NCBI RefSeq assembly: GCF_002150685.1
Contig: NZ_MSSW01000089.1
Coordinates: forward strand, 1 to 33,358
Source: Algoriphagus antarcticus
GTDB taxonomy: Bacteria > Bacteroidota > Bacteroidia > Cytophagales > Cyclobacteriaceae
DNA length: 33,358 nucleotides
Direction of reading: 5' to 3'
Position 1 is the stretch's first letter, and every line of letters begins with the position of its first letter. The position numbers and the translations under genes are program-made. Under the pieces are notes generated by a model. That model had not been told where the DNA came from, ran no database searches, and worked only from the letters and a program-made list of their open reading frames with translations. Positions 17,401 to 26,022 of this stretch are shown in pieces.

Positions 17401-19810
17401 CACTTTCGTCTCCGGCATTGGTAGCAGAGAATATTAATTCCCCATTCTCTATAATAAGGTTAGAGACGGTAAAACTATTCTTTCCGCTTTGTCCAGCTAT
17501 ATAGGTGATGTTTGAATAATCTATTTTATCTACGTTCTCCAAAACCGTCTTTTGATGCTCACCGAATTCTTTCAAAACCTTCACTGAAGGTATAGGCCAG
17601 GAATCATCGCCAGAGGCAGCACGCATTCTTTCCCATAATCTCCTGTCAGAGAAATCATGAAGACTCGTATTGTTGCTCATGGGAAGGAGATTTAGAATTC
17701 CAGGGAAATTGCAGAATACTGCCAAAAGCTCCTTGGTAGAATGCATGATGTCTATTTTTCCCAGCAACTTAATGAGGCTATCCTTGCCAAAAAGCACGTA
17801 TGGAATACGATAAGATCCGCCAAGAGGCGCGCCTAATAACACAGCTCTGAAACCAATGGAATTATTGAGATTTTGCCATGTCTTCTGATGATAGACGATA
17901 AAGTCTCGAACCAATACTCCGCCCATACTGTGAGCTACAATTTTGATGGGTTGGTTTTTGCTGAGTAATTCTTGGATTTTGGTATCCAATAGCGCTGCAC
18001 TCTCTTTCAGCGAAATTCTCCAATCAAATTGAAAAGTGACTATATCGTAGGTCTGAGCAAGCTTTTCTCCAAGATTTCCATAGGAAGTTTTGATCAAGGA
18101 ATGAGCGGAAAGACTGCTTTTTACGTCAGCATCATAGGCTAGCCCTTCCAATTCTCCTCTGACGAAGCGCCAATAATTGATCCAAAGCAATTCATCTTTA
18201 TGTCCTACTTTTTCTGCGTCCCCAATATTCGATCCCATGATACCAGGAATCACAATAGCTATCGGGCGCTGACCAGAAACATCGTCCCTCTTATATGCCC
18301 CGGATTCTATTCCGGCTATTCCTCTACTACTATTTATTAATTTCAATTCAAAATCTTGAAGAACATCGCCATCTTCAGCTGAAAGGCTAGCTAACACCGC
18401 CTTTAATGTATCAGGATTTGAAAAATACTTGAAGTGATTAATAGCACCGCTTTTCTCGATACTCACAAACACTTTCCCAGAAGTACGTCTAGCGCCCCAA
18501 GTCATACTTTCAGTATCTACTACCAGGTCATTTTTCCTCATAAAGAAAAACTTACCTAGTATCACCACGAGGGTCTTAAAATCCAAACTCAGTTCACTAC
18601 TTCCGCCAACAACATAAAGAGGGAAATCAACCTTAATAGCTGAATCTTGGTAATTCAGCGCTTTGATAAATGGTGAATTGGGGTTCATCGCTTCCAATCC
18701 AGGCAATACATCTACATCGTCTTTACATGCTACCGCTTCCATTATAAACTCCTTGAAAGCAATAAAAATTGGATTGCCTATTTGACCTACTGCCAATCCA
18801 GCCAAATTGAAAGTGACGTTCAGAAAAATATTCAGGCGATTGGAAGCTAGTGTAGTTCCATTAGCTGGACATGCCACACGTACCATAGACCTAATTGTGA
18901 TTTTTTTGGCTTTAAGTAGATCACTTATATCCTCGATAGCTTTCATATCGGCCTCTCTTTCATGACGAGCTAAGAGTGACTTTTCTATATCATCAAATCC
19001 CTCTGAACTAGTTGAAAATCTAGCAAGTACATCGGCTAATAACCCACCTCTAGAGTGGCTTAATAGATCCAAAATAATACCGGATGGAAGTTCTTTGATT
19101 AATTGAAATATATTTTGTAGCGGACTTGATGTTAGCGTTCTATGTTGAAATGTGAGCAAATGATCTACACCGTACCCTTTTATAAATTTCTTCCACGCCT
19201 CGGATTCCTTGAGTTCCCCAAATGAACCTAAACTTGAAGAACCTGTGCCGTGCAGCAGAAGTAAATAACGACTTGTAACAGCTAAATCCGCCTCGCCTTT
19301 ATCGTTGAACTTAAGGCTGCTTAGTTCAATATCCGGTGAACAAGCTGCCAACACACCATACTTTACCTCTTTGAAGTTTTCACCAGTGAAAGCCAACTGC
19401 TTATCTTCTAGGTTTTTTGCCATTTCAATCATCTTGGGCTTGATGATTTTCTTTTTCACAAAAACCTTCACCAGCTTGATGGCTACCTTTTTAAAGACTC
19501 CCCTTTGCAGCTCATCTGATTCTAATTCGTTGGGAAGAAAGAGTTCATCTCCATCTGCTGAGCGCTTTACCTCCTGAGGAAAAAGTGTGGTGATCGATTC
19601 ATTATCTCCCATCCAAACTGTATCATCTTCAAATTCAAACTCGACGATTCTATCATCACTGATTTCTAGAATCTGCTCGGGCACATCCCCTCTGGTAGGG
19701 CTTTCCACAGTATATGCTTGATCAAATTTATAGAGGTCAAACCCACTGTCATCTCCAGTGTGGAACGAAGAATGATTGTGTCCTTTAAGCTTAATTTTCA
19801 AAGTAGCCAT
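14423..19810 (-). CDS. Giant CHAT protease with two alpha/beta-hydrolase modules
   Basis: This 1795-residue protein has no signal or membrane segment. A beta-rich N-terminus (1-90) is followed by a Lys-rich helix (about 105-130). Hydrolase module 1 (about 175-490) has HGTG at 187-190 and nucleophile Ser253 in SHSRGG. Hydrolase module 2 (about 520-850) looks LCAT/PGAP1-like, with PGIMGSNIG, Ser628 in AHSMGG, Asp801 in GDESV and His827 as a full triad. A region at about 900-1130 (SHGDL at 906-910, KGAVIVGLGVPG near 972-983) resembles the N-domain of M17 aminopeptidases. The CHAT caspase-like domain (about 1240-1460) has His1327 in HLAGHG and Cys1367-Cys1368 in VNCCYLG. A helical, TPR-like tail runs about 1475-1795. 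CHAT domains are caspase-related cysteine proteases, several in cell-death or defence roles. The target is unknown and no partner gene is adjacent. Confidence 0.9.
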   Translation of the reverse strand: MATLKIKLKGHNHSSFHTGDDSGFDLYKFDQAYTVESPTRGDVPEQILEISDDRIVEFEFEDDTVWMGDNESITTLFPQEVKRSADGDELFLPNELESDELQRGVFKKVAIKLVKVFVKKKIIKPKMIEMAKNLEDKQLAFTGENFKEVKYGVLAACSPDIELSSLKFNDKGEADLAVTSRYLLLLHGTGSSSLGSFGELKESEAWKKFIKGYGVDHLLTFQHRTLTSSPLQNIFQLIKELPSGIILDLLSHSRGGLLADVLARFSTSSEGFDDIEKSLLARHEREADMKAIEDISDLLKAKKITIRSMVRVACPANGTTLASNRLNIFLNVTFNLAGLAVGQIGNPIFIAFKEFIMEAVACKDDVDVLPGLEAMNPNSPFIKALNYQDSAIKVDFPLYVVGGSSELSLDFKTLVVILGKFFFMRKNDLVVDTESMTWGARRTSGKVFVSIEKSGAINHFKYFSNPDTLKAVLASLSAEDGDVLQDFELKLINSSRGIAGIESGAYKRDDVSGQRPIAIVIPGIMGSNIGDAEKVGHKDELLWINYWRFVRGELEGLAYDADVKSSLSAHSLIKTSYGNLGEKLAQTYDIVTFQFDWRISLKESAALLDTKIQELLSKNQPIKIVAHSMGGVLVRDFIVYHQKTWQNLNNSIGFRAVLLGAPLGGSYRIPYVLFGKDSLIKLLGKIDIMHSTKELLAVFCNFPGILNLLPMSNNTSLHDFSDRRLWERMRAASGDDSWPIPSVKVLKEFGEHQKTVLENVDKIDYSNITYIAGQSGKNSFTVSNLIIENGELIFSATNAGDESVTWMSGIPKGIHDKNHVYYANVTHGSLSKEKNLFAAIEELLVYGSTKRLQNSLPKTRGEEKDFAPTETEIFDISEENVLNTILGLEEQEEKWQEEKPVLISVSHGDLKYAKFPVLAGHFKFDAILTTELAIDRQLGGELARLHSLGLYPGDIGTNQIVLNENFSNTTFKGAVIVGLGVPGELSGFALMNSIEKGVARYLTIKKDMNSSDALLKEKTPATNGISVIAIANAFGGLATESSVRAIILGIQQANRNIHSIYKGKIKGIEEVEIVEIFNDKALAILKTIQRLEVDDSKEFNVVFKEKGLNYKLGRLWRIPYDNSNDWWTRVSVCHEMKLRDTDEFEEVIRMSIASNGASEKVEHMPANDKTLEVLLKRMTKENQYSPEIAKTMFELLIPYQFKEEVKRLNNVSWILDLASAEYPWEMIQEDVDAVPLCVHTGMIRQLTTMEYRQKLARVTAKTALVVGDPMLDKYMPQLPGAKREAETVAGILRKNDYQIQSLISSSASDIILKLFSRNHKIIHLAGHGVFKYGPNRSTGMVIGNDTFLTPAQIAGMSSSAELVFVNCCYLGLMDRDSEERSQYRNKFAANIGTQLINNGARAVIVAGWAVDDAAALEFSRQFYENMFDGLGFGEAVKRARKEIYKEYGRRTNTWGAFQCYGDPFYKLTEVGVWRGNEDELLVCEEVEIELQNTFESMSANEYNHEKILTRIDEILEKMQSRNMLTDKIQELSASIYSGLQEYEKSCDCYEKLMKSKKSEFTIRSFERYNNTLAKLSLQKFANGKIDLKEAVKLIDKVITDLDGLRRHFGESTERWSLIGSAYKRKLHILRDSATSDIMDALAHSINAYKEASILSKNTDAYPLTNWLTLAQIQILQEGKKGDKSIDLDAKNGIQKILDETSDTSDDYWKMAHQANILLTQFLMENIKPKEEDAKIKVITTAYLKLWELAGNRGQKVAELEHFEIIGTVLGKVGNKRAKDLSDKIMAIKKELKEAL

Positions 19811-20385
19811 AAGTAAAAATTTTTAGTTAATGGTAAAATTTCCTTTCAAAAATTGAAGGCAATACTTGCTATACACATAGCATATTTTGCCCGATTGGTA
19901 AGTTAGAGATGAGAAAAAATCATCCCGGAATTTTCAAAAATTGATTGAAAGTCTAGACTAATTCACACGACAATTCAATCTGAAAACTCTCTACAAATTA
20001 AAATTTATTAGGCAATAAAAAATTATTAACACCAAATAATCTGATACTTAAAGAATATTCAAAGTAATGAGAGTAGGTTTTGGGGTATCAGGTTTGATAA
20101 CTCAAGTGGGCAATATCTTCAAGTAAATAAGAAACAGGTTTAACCTCGTTTGGCTTGGCTGGGATGGTAGAAGGTTCCTCTTTTCCCATGGTTTGCATCT
20201 ATGGCTATTAGATGGTTTAATCATGTTGGGATCATTATTTTTAAAAAATAAATTTCATTATCCGCGTATGTTATAAACGCAGTCAAACCATGAATATCCC
20301 CGTAAGAAATGTAGGGAAAGGAAGGTAGAAAATAATCCAAATGATGGCGAAGCTGTCGAACTTATAAGGATTCATATTGTATAAA
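19811..20385. other. Non-coding region upstream of the CHAT gene
   Basis: No reading frame here shows domain features. It must hold the CHAT promoter, but I see no clean TTG/TAnnTTTG pair. A palindrome at 19867-19882 is listed separately. With the two repeat elements further right it makes up the largest gene-free stretch in the window (19811-20863). Confidence 0.7.
19867..19882. promoter_or_regulatory. Palindrome upstream of the CHAT gene, candidate operator
   Basis: TGCTAT and ATAGCA form a perfect 6-4-6 inverted repeat 57-72 bases before the CHAT start codon. The position suits an operator near a promoter. No adjacent regulator gene supports it, and a palindrome of this size in AT-rich DNA can arise by chance. 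Confidence 0.3.
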
Positions 20386-20537
20386 ATGTGTATCCGCATG
20401 AATGCAGGTACACCGTAATAATATCTGGTTTTTGCATTAGAAAATCCCCCTAGCCCCCTTCAAGAAAGGGGGAATTGCCAAATTTGCACTTCAAACATTT
20501 ATTCCAAGGACCTACGTGCAGATAAGAGGATACTCAT
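20386..20537 (-). repeat. Related palindromic element F2-1
   Basis: The element is homologous, in reverse orientation, to 26023-26154. Its ends carry TGCAGGTA (20403-20410) and TACGTGCA (20513-20520), with GTATCC and GGATAC further out. The interior holds a hairpin at 20454-20472 (CCCCCTT/AAGGGGG, loop CAAGA) beside AAATCCCCCTAGCCC, a sequence shared with the other copy. No coding potential. Confidence 0.7.
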
Positions 20538-20645
20538 ATTGAATTAAGATTAAAACTAAAAGAAACCTTCGGTGTTGGAAGTTTTTAATGTAAGGTCTCA
20601 GCAGTAATTAATCCCTATTAGAGAATGATACCATGCCCCAAAACA

Positions 20646-20681
20646 AAATCTCCCCATAGAATCAATTCTAAGGAGAGATTT
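20646..20681 (-). terminator. Possible terminator for the tricorn-like gene
   Basis: AAATCTC (20646-20652) pairs with GAGATTT (20675-20681), with an inner TAGAAT/ATTCTA stem. Read on the minus strand the stem is followed by TTTTGTTTT. It lies about 180 bases beyond the tricorn stop, past repeat B, so assignment to that gene is tentative. Confidence 0.45.
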
Positions 20682-20692
20682 ATTTACTAAAA

Positions 20693-20851
20693 TGATTATC
20701 CGCTTTGTTGCCAGTAGGCGTAGATAACCAGAATATAATTTGTGTAAAACATATTATTGTACGTTTCGGTCTTCCGTCTTCGATCTTCCATCCCAAATAA
20801 TGAGGCAAATATGGCTACTGGTGCAATTGGGAATATACATAATTTACTAAT
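20693..20851 (+). repeat. Palindromic element B (diverged copy)
   Basis: TTGCCAGTA at 20708-20716 and TACTGG at 20816-20821 bound a core close to 117 bases. The left flank TGATTATCCG and right flank ending in TTTACTAA match elements A and D, and the interior retains CGGTCTTCCGTCTTCG. Internal sequence has diverged far more than among A, D and E. It ends 13 bases before the tricorn stop codon. Confidence 0.7.
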
Positions 20852-20863
20852 TACGTTTCTGAA

Positions 20864-23800
20864 TTATCGCTTCTCGTAAGCTGGTCTAGCAGGTACTTTG
20901 AAGCGATCACTGCTATTTAGCAAACGCATCACTTCTTTGATAGCAGCTTCTAACTGCGCATCAGTTCCTTTGGCAAGGCTTTCAAAGTCTTCAACCACTT
21001 CAATGTCTGGATCTACGCCGTGACCTTCTTTGAACCACGTCCCATCTGGATCATACATTCTAAAGGTCGGCACCGTCACTGAGCCTCCATCAATCAAGGA
21101 TGGTGCTCCGGAAATCCCGATCAAACCACCCCAAGTACGTGTTCCGATTAATGGGCCAATCTCACGTTTTCGGAAGTAATCTGGGAATGCATCTCCACCG
21201 GAACCGGAAAAGCCATTGATTAACATCACTTTCGGCCCAAAGTTACCAGATGGAGGCCAAGCCCAATCCTGTCCGTCACGAACCGCCCAGAATGCCAATG
21301 GCTGCCGATCAAGAAGTTCTACAAATCGATCTGGAATCTGCCCTCCATTATTAAAGCGCTCATCGATGATCATTCCTTCTTTTTCCATCTGTCCATAGAA
21401 CTGGCGGAAAAGCTCATTCTGTCCATCCACTCCTGTGCTAGGCACGAAAATGTATCCGATTTTTCCGTCGGTCGCCTCCTCCACACGGGTACGAAAATCA
21501 TTGATCCAAGCGAGATTTCGAAGTCTTGCCTCAGATCCAAGCGGCTCTACCAAAAAAGTTTTAGCACCGTTCATTGAGGCTGAACTGTTCACTGTAAGTT
21601 GCACCGTTTTGCCGGCAAGCCCTTGTAATGCAGCATAGATTGATTTATTAGCGTCAATCGGCTGACCATTGATGGCCATAATGTAGTCGCCTTCTTTCAC
21701 TTCCACACCTGGCTTGAGTAGTGGAGAACGAACTTCTACATCCCAAGGAGCACCTTGGATTATCTTTTCAATTTTATAGGCACCGTTTTCAAGTTTGAAA
21801 TTGGCTCCAAGATAACCAACTGACATAGTCGGCCCAGAATCCAAATCTCCTCCATTATTATAGGTGTGCGAAGCGTTCAGCTCAGCTATCAAATCTCCTA
21901 GGATAATATTCACATCCCGTCTGGAACCAGCCTGCGCAACCAAATCACCATATCGTTTTTTCATCAGTTCCCAATCCACACCGTGCATATTAGGATCGTA
22001 GAAGTAATCCCGCTCAAATCTCCAGACATCATTAAATATCTGTTTCCATTCCTCGGCAGGAATCACGGTCATCTGCATATCGCCAAGTGGGACTGTTTCT
22101 TCGATTTTCTGGTCCGGAGCAGGATCTATCACGGCAAGTTTGCCCTTGGAGAAAACCAGCACTTTCTTTCGATCTGCAGAAAGAGAAAATCCATCGACCT
22201 CTTTTATGACGGTTTTTGATTCTTTTTCTTTAAAATCATACAACTCCAAACTGCTTTTGGAATCTTCGCCAGCTCCAGTATTTGGAAGACGAACGTAAAG
22301 AAGTTTTCCTTCCAAAGAAGCCAAACCACCTATATTTCCATTTGGTATGTCAAGCATTTCGATTCTGTTTTCAAAAGATGAAATCTCAAAATCTACTCCT
22401 TTTATCTCCTCTTTCTTGTCATCTTTTTTATCATCTTCTTTCTTATCATCTTCTTTATCTGATTTCTCCTCTTCTACTTTGATCTCATCATTTTTGAGAG
22501 AAATAAGCGATGGAACCGATTTGTTTAATGTACCTACCGCTACACCTGATGTATTCGAGTAGATAAACGTATTATCGATGTCGGAATATTGGGGATCAAA
22601 ATTCCGGTTGGTTGTGAAGAAAAGATATTTCCCATCCTCGCTGAATATCGGACTTTGGTCAGCGTAGAAACCTGACGTGATTTGAGAAACTTTGCCTGAC
22701 TTGGTATCAAAAACATAAAGTGCTGAAGTGGCGCGGTTGGTTTTGGAAAGGCTATATGACATGTATCTGCTATCTGGCGACCAGCTCACTTCAAAACCCC
22801 GCAAATCGCCTTCAAACATGTATTTGCCATTATCAATTACCTGCATATCACCTGAAGCTGCATCGATCAACATTACTTCCATTGCCTGATTCACTGCCAC
22901 AATCTTTTTGCTGTCTGGTGACCAATAGATGTTGTATCCAAAGCCATCTTTGAATTTGGTAAGTATTTTCGTTTGAGAATCTGCACCGAGCGTTTTAATG
23001 GTGAGTTGATACTCACCTGTCGCATCCGACCAATAAGCGATCTTTTTACCATCAGGAGAAAACTCCGGATATCGCTCCGCCACTCCCGAGGTATTGGTAA
23101 GGTTGGTGACAAAGCCTTCTTTTGCAGGTAAATTGAAAATCTCCCCGCGCGCATTGGCTATCACACGATTTCCGTCCGGAGAAATACTTGCAGACATCAG
23201 ATTAGATTCTGTACTGACGATTTTCGGAATCATCGCTTTTTGGTCAGAAATAATTTGAATTTCCACCCGCTTGGATTCTGAGGTAGAAACATCATACAGA
23301 TACAAGCTTCCACCAGCTTCGAATACAATCTCCTTTTCACTATTAGAAGGAAAAGTGATATCAAAATCCTTGAACTCTGTCAATTGAGTATGTTGCTTCG
23401 TGTTCAGGTCATACTTCCAGAGGTTGTTTCGCTTCTCTGGTCCATTGTCCGACATGTAAAATACCGCATCGCCGATCCACATTGGGAGTTCGTCATTTGC
23501 TGCATTATTTGTAATATTTTCTGTTTTGAAATCAGCTAAGTCAAATATCAAAATATCAGGAGCTGTACCTCCACGGTATCGCTTCCAATTTCGATTTACC
23601 CGGCTTCGGTCTGTATAGACAAAGCTTTTTCCGTCAGGAGAATAAGAAGCAAACTCACCATAAGGCACTGGTAATTTGGCAGGAAGACCACCGCTGGCGG
23701 CTATAGTATAAAACTGAGAAAATCGCTCTTTTCCACTTTCCCTTCCTGACGTAAAGAGGACTGATTTACCATCAGGTGTCCAACCTTGTACATAATCCGG

Positions 23801-24118
23801 CATTCCATGATAGGTCAAGCGGGTTGGAACTCCCCCGTCAGTTGGCATCACATAGACATCGTAATTCCCATTGTAATTGGCAGAAAAAGCGATCTGATTG
23901 CCGTCTGGTGAAAATCTCGGATACATCTCCGGACCAGCGGGAGAAGTCAGTCGCTGCGCCACGCCTCCTTGCTTTGGCACCACCCAAATATCATCCCCAA
24001 AGGTAAAAGTAATCTGTGTCTCAGAGACATCTGGCAATTGCATCAGTCGGGCATCTGTCTGCCCATGACTCAGAAATGGGGCTGTCAAAATAGACAAGCC
24101 AAGAATGAATTTTCTCAT
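20864..24118 (-). CDS. Tricorn-like S41 family protease
   Basis: This exported homologue of tricorn protease has 1084 residues. A Sec signal (1-20, ending SHGQ) is followed by beta-propeller repeats with many SPDGK motifs (about 25-530). A Lys/Asp/Glu linker at about 543-572 leads into the tricorn C1, PDZ (about 770-870) and S41 core domains. His751 in NASHTYNN and Ser971/Ser973 in GFSGSGGDAF mark the active site; TRTWGG follows. It probably degrades peptides in the periplasm; archaeal tricorn is cytosolic. The length is typical of bacterial homologues. It is divergent from the CAP-domain gene across a 308-base gap. Confidence 0.94.
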   Translation of the reverse strand: MRKFILGLSILTAPFLSHGQTDARLMQLPDVSETQITFTFGDDIWVVPKQGGVAQRLTSPAGPEMYPRFSPDGNQIAFSANYNGNYDVYVMPTDGGVPTRLTYHGMPDYVQGWTPDGKSVLFTSGRESGKERFSQFYTIAASGGLPAKLPVPYGEFASYSPDGKSFVYTDRSRVNRNWKRYRGGTAPDILIFDLADFKTENITNNAANDELPMWIGDAVFYMSDNGPEKRNNLWKYDLNTKQHTQLTEFKDFDITFPSNSEKEIVFEAGGSLYLYDVSTSESKRVEIQIISDQKAMIPKIVSTESNLMSASISPDGNRVIANARGEIFNLPAKEGFVTNLTNTSGVAERYPEFSPDGKKIAYWSDATGEYQLTIKTLGADSQTKILTKFKDGFGYNIYWSPDSKKIVAVNQAMEVMLIDAASGDMQVIDNGKYMFEGDLRGFEVSWSPDSRYMSYSLSKTNRATSALYVFDTKSGKVSQITSGFYADQSPIFSEDGKYLFFTTNRNFDPQYSDIDNTFIYSNTSGVAVGTLNKSVPSLISLKNDEIKVEEEKSDKEDDKKEDDKKDDKKEEIKGVDFEISSFENRIEMLDIPNGNIGGLASLEGKLLYVRLPNTGAGEDSKSSLELYDFKEKESKTVIKEVDGFSLSADRKKVLVFSKGKLAVIDPAPDQKIEETVPLGDMQMTVIPAEEWKQIFNDVWRFERDYFYDPNMHGVDWELMKKRYGDLVAQAGSRRDVNIILGDLIAELNASHTYNNGGDLDSGPTMSVGYLGANFKLENGAYKIEKIIQGAPWDVEVRSPLLKPGVEVKEGDYIMAINGQPIDANKSIYAALQGLAGKTVQLTVNSSASMNGAKTFLVEPLGSEARLRNLAWINDFRTRVEEATDGKIGYIFVPSTGVDGQNELFRQFYGQMEKEGMIIDERFNNGGQIPDRFVELLDRQPLAFWAVRDGQDWAWPPSGNFGPKVMLINGFSGSGGDAFPDYFRKREIGPLIGTRTWGGLIGISGAPSLIDGGSVTVPTFRMYDPDGTWFKEGHGVDPDIEVVEDFESLAKGTDAQLEAAIKEVMRLLNSSDRFKVPARPAYEKR

Positions 24119-24426
24119 AGTCTGTAGATAATTGGATTTAATAGTTCTAGGTTAATAGGGTCATCCCCAAAGAATGTTGGATTTGGAAAGGAAAATCATT
24201 TGTTAACACCAATTTATAGAAAAAATAGTACCAGCAGATGCAGATTCAATTTAAGTGATTGATTCTGAGAAAAGTAACTATTAGACATCAAATTAGACTG
24301 TATCGGAACCGCACAGTATTATAGTTCGATATCAGCCAATCTATTCAATGGAAGTAAAATATTTCAGGAAATTTTTCGTCTAGTTTTCAGATTATTTTCC
24401 CTGAACATCCTATAGATATCAGCATC
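24119..24426. other. Divergent promoter region
   Basis: This 308-base gap lies between the divergent tricorn-like and CAP-domain genes and must contain both promoters. It is AT-rich. I see no perfect TAnnTTTG box, repeat element or small gene in it. Confidence 0.5.
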
Positions 24427-25113
24427 TTGGCTTTACGACTTCTCTCGATTATTTTACTTTTCATTTCAAATTCTTTGGTAGCCCAAACCTGGATTTCCAC
24501 TGATTACAATCGCTTTACTCCAGCACAATTTTTCCAGCTTGCTGCAGTTCATCAAACCATCAATTACAAGAAAATGGATCGAGGGCTATTGCAAGCTGCC
24601 ATGTTTCATGTGACCAATCAAGAGCGAATCAAACATGGCCTACCTGCTTTTGAACATTCTGATACAATCGAAAAAGTAGCCTCGGATCATGCTTCGGATA
24701 TGGTCAATTTCCAATTCTATTCCCATATAAGTCAGGTGAAAGGAAAGCAGACAGTCAATGACCGTTTTGCCCGAGAGGGCATAAACTTGAAACTGGTCGG
24801 AGAAAATATCAGCTCAAGTATTGGACTGCAATACCAAGATGGCAGGAAAATCAATATTCCCAGATCTGGAGGGATGTATACCTACGCCAGCTCCAAACGA
24901 GAAGTAATTTTGCCTCATACCTACCTCAGCTATGCCCAGGAAGCGGTGAGGCTTTGGATGAATTCTCCCAGTCACCGCAAAAGTATTCTCAATCCGGATT
25001 TCGTGAAAATGGGATGTGGAGCAAGTGTTTATGGAAATAGAGAGTTTTTTAATGTCCCCTACCTTATTGGTGTGCAGAATTTTGGAGGAAAGGACATGGG
25101 CCAACTCAAGTAA
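24427..25113 (+). CDS. Secreted CAP-domain (SCP/PR1-like) protein
   Basis: This 228-residue exported protein has one CAP domain (about 55-225). TTG 24427 is the chosen start because it gives a complete Sec signal ending in LVAQ at 20; the first in-frame ATG (24574) would remove the signal and part of the domain. The CAP cleft residues are His100 (YSH), Glu126 (GEN), Glu172 (QEAVRLW) and His183 (PSHRKSIL). Bacterial CAP proteins are secreted and mostly of unknown function. A 7-bp hairpin spans the stop codon. It is likely monocistronic. Confidence 0.88.
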   Translation: MALRLLSIILLFISNSLVAQTWISTDYNRFTPAQFFQLAAVHQTINYKKMDRGLLQAAMFHVTNQERIKHGLPAFEHSDTIEKVASDHASDMVNFQFYSHISQVKGKQTVNDRFAREGINLKLVGENISSSIGLQYQDGRKINIPRSGGMYTYASSKREVILPHTYLSYAQEAVRLWMNSPSHRKSILNPDFVKMGCGASVYGNREFFNVPYLIGVQNFGGKDMGQLK

Positions 25114-25128
25114 ACAGTTGGCATTTTA
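25100..25128 (+). terminator. Hairpin at the end of the CAP-domain gene
   Basis: GCCAACT (25100-25106) pairs with AGTTGGC (25116-25122), followed by ATTTTATATTT. The stop codon lies in the loop. The T-run is broken, so strength is uncertain. Confidence 0.4.
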
Positions 25129-25169
25129 TATTTGACAAGGGGTCGAATGCAAACATGTATTGATCATTT

Positions 25170-25336
25170 TGAATATCTGTTTTTCTGGCAGTGAAGAGAC
25201 AAAAGCATCCTAGAATGGGGTGAAATTAAGCAATTACGCTACTTCGGTCACCCGTCATCGGCCTGCCTCGAGGTGGCTGGACTTCCGTCTGCTAAATCAA
25301 AGAAAATATGGCCACTGGCAGTATTACGGATAATCA
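25170..25336 (-). repeat. Palindromic element C (diverged, reverse orientation)
   Basis: Read on the minus strand it starts TGATTATCCGTAATAC then TGCCAGTG (from 25320 downward) and ends TGCCAGAAAA (near 25190), matching the outer flanks of A and D. The interior keeps GATGACGGGTGACCGAAG, related to the inner hairpin. Its core is about 136 bases and has an insertion relative to A. Confidence 0.65.
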
Positions 25337-25406
25337 TTTTTTACTCTGAATACTATTGGAATTATATACCTTTTGAAGAAATTACGTCAAACAAATTTTT
25401 GAAATC

Positions 25407-25904
25407 ATGTTAGATCAATTGCTAAAGCTAGCGGAAGGCCCGCTTCAAGAAATGCTCGAAGGAATGAATCAGGACAAAGGTGGAGCTTCTGCCATCAAAG
25501 ATTCCCTCTCCAGCAGCCTTCAAAATAGAGTATCCTCTGGTGATACTGCCGCCGTTCAGGAGATGTTTTCTGGAAAGGAAACCTCTCCTAGTGCCCCAGT
25601 AATCAATAACTTACAAGGGGATGTATCTGAAGGTTTGATGGAAAAACTCGGAATTACTAAAGAGCAAGCTATGGGAATAGCCGCCGCAGCGCTTCCGATG
25701 ATTATGAATTTCTTCAATAAACGCGTAAATGATGCGCCGCAGGACAACAATGATATCATGTCCTCCATTGTATCTTCACTGCAAGGTGGTCAGGGAAAAG
25801 TAGGAACTGCCGACCTGCTAGGTTCACTTCTTGGCAATGGTGGTGGAAAAGGGGGGATGGATTTGGGCGGTCTCATGAATATGGGGAAGGGATTATTTAA
25901 ATAG
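25407..25904 (+). CDS. DUF937/YidB-like protein
   Basis: The 165-residue cytoplasmic protein resembles the DUF937/YidB family. An N-terminal amphipathic part (MLDQLLKLAEGPL) is followed by a central helix-rich domain with LGITKEQAMGIAAAALPMIMNFF (about 84-106) and a Gly/Met/Leu-rich tail (LLGSLLGNGGG, then LGGLMNMGKG). The function is unknown. The glycine-rich tail suggests oligomerisation or flexibility. It stands alone, with element C upstream and a 595-base gap downstream. Confidence 0.75.
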   Translation: MLDQLLKLAEGPLQEMLEGMNQDKGGASAIKDSLSSSLQNRVSSGDTAAVQEMFSGKETSPSAPVINNLQGDVSEGLMEKLGITKEQAMGIAAAALPMIMNFFNKRVNDAPQDNNDIMSSIVSSLQGGQGKVGTADLLGSLLGNGGGKGGMDLGGLMNMGKGLFK

Positions 25905-26022
25905 TTTTAGAAGGGCTAATTCAATTATTATTTACCTAAGAAAACTCGAGCTTTCTAAACCATGCAATAAAAGTTGGCGGTTCTGACAATTCGAGAATTA
26001 TTTAATGTGACTGTTTGCTATG

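Noticed and set aside
22401..22491. Pyrimidine-rich repeat tract inside the tricorn-like gene as a possible regulatory repeat
   Set aside because: It is explained by a Lys/Asp/Glu-rich linker (residues about 543-572) encoded on the minus strand.
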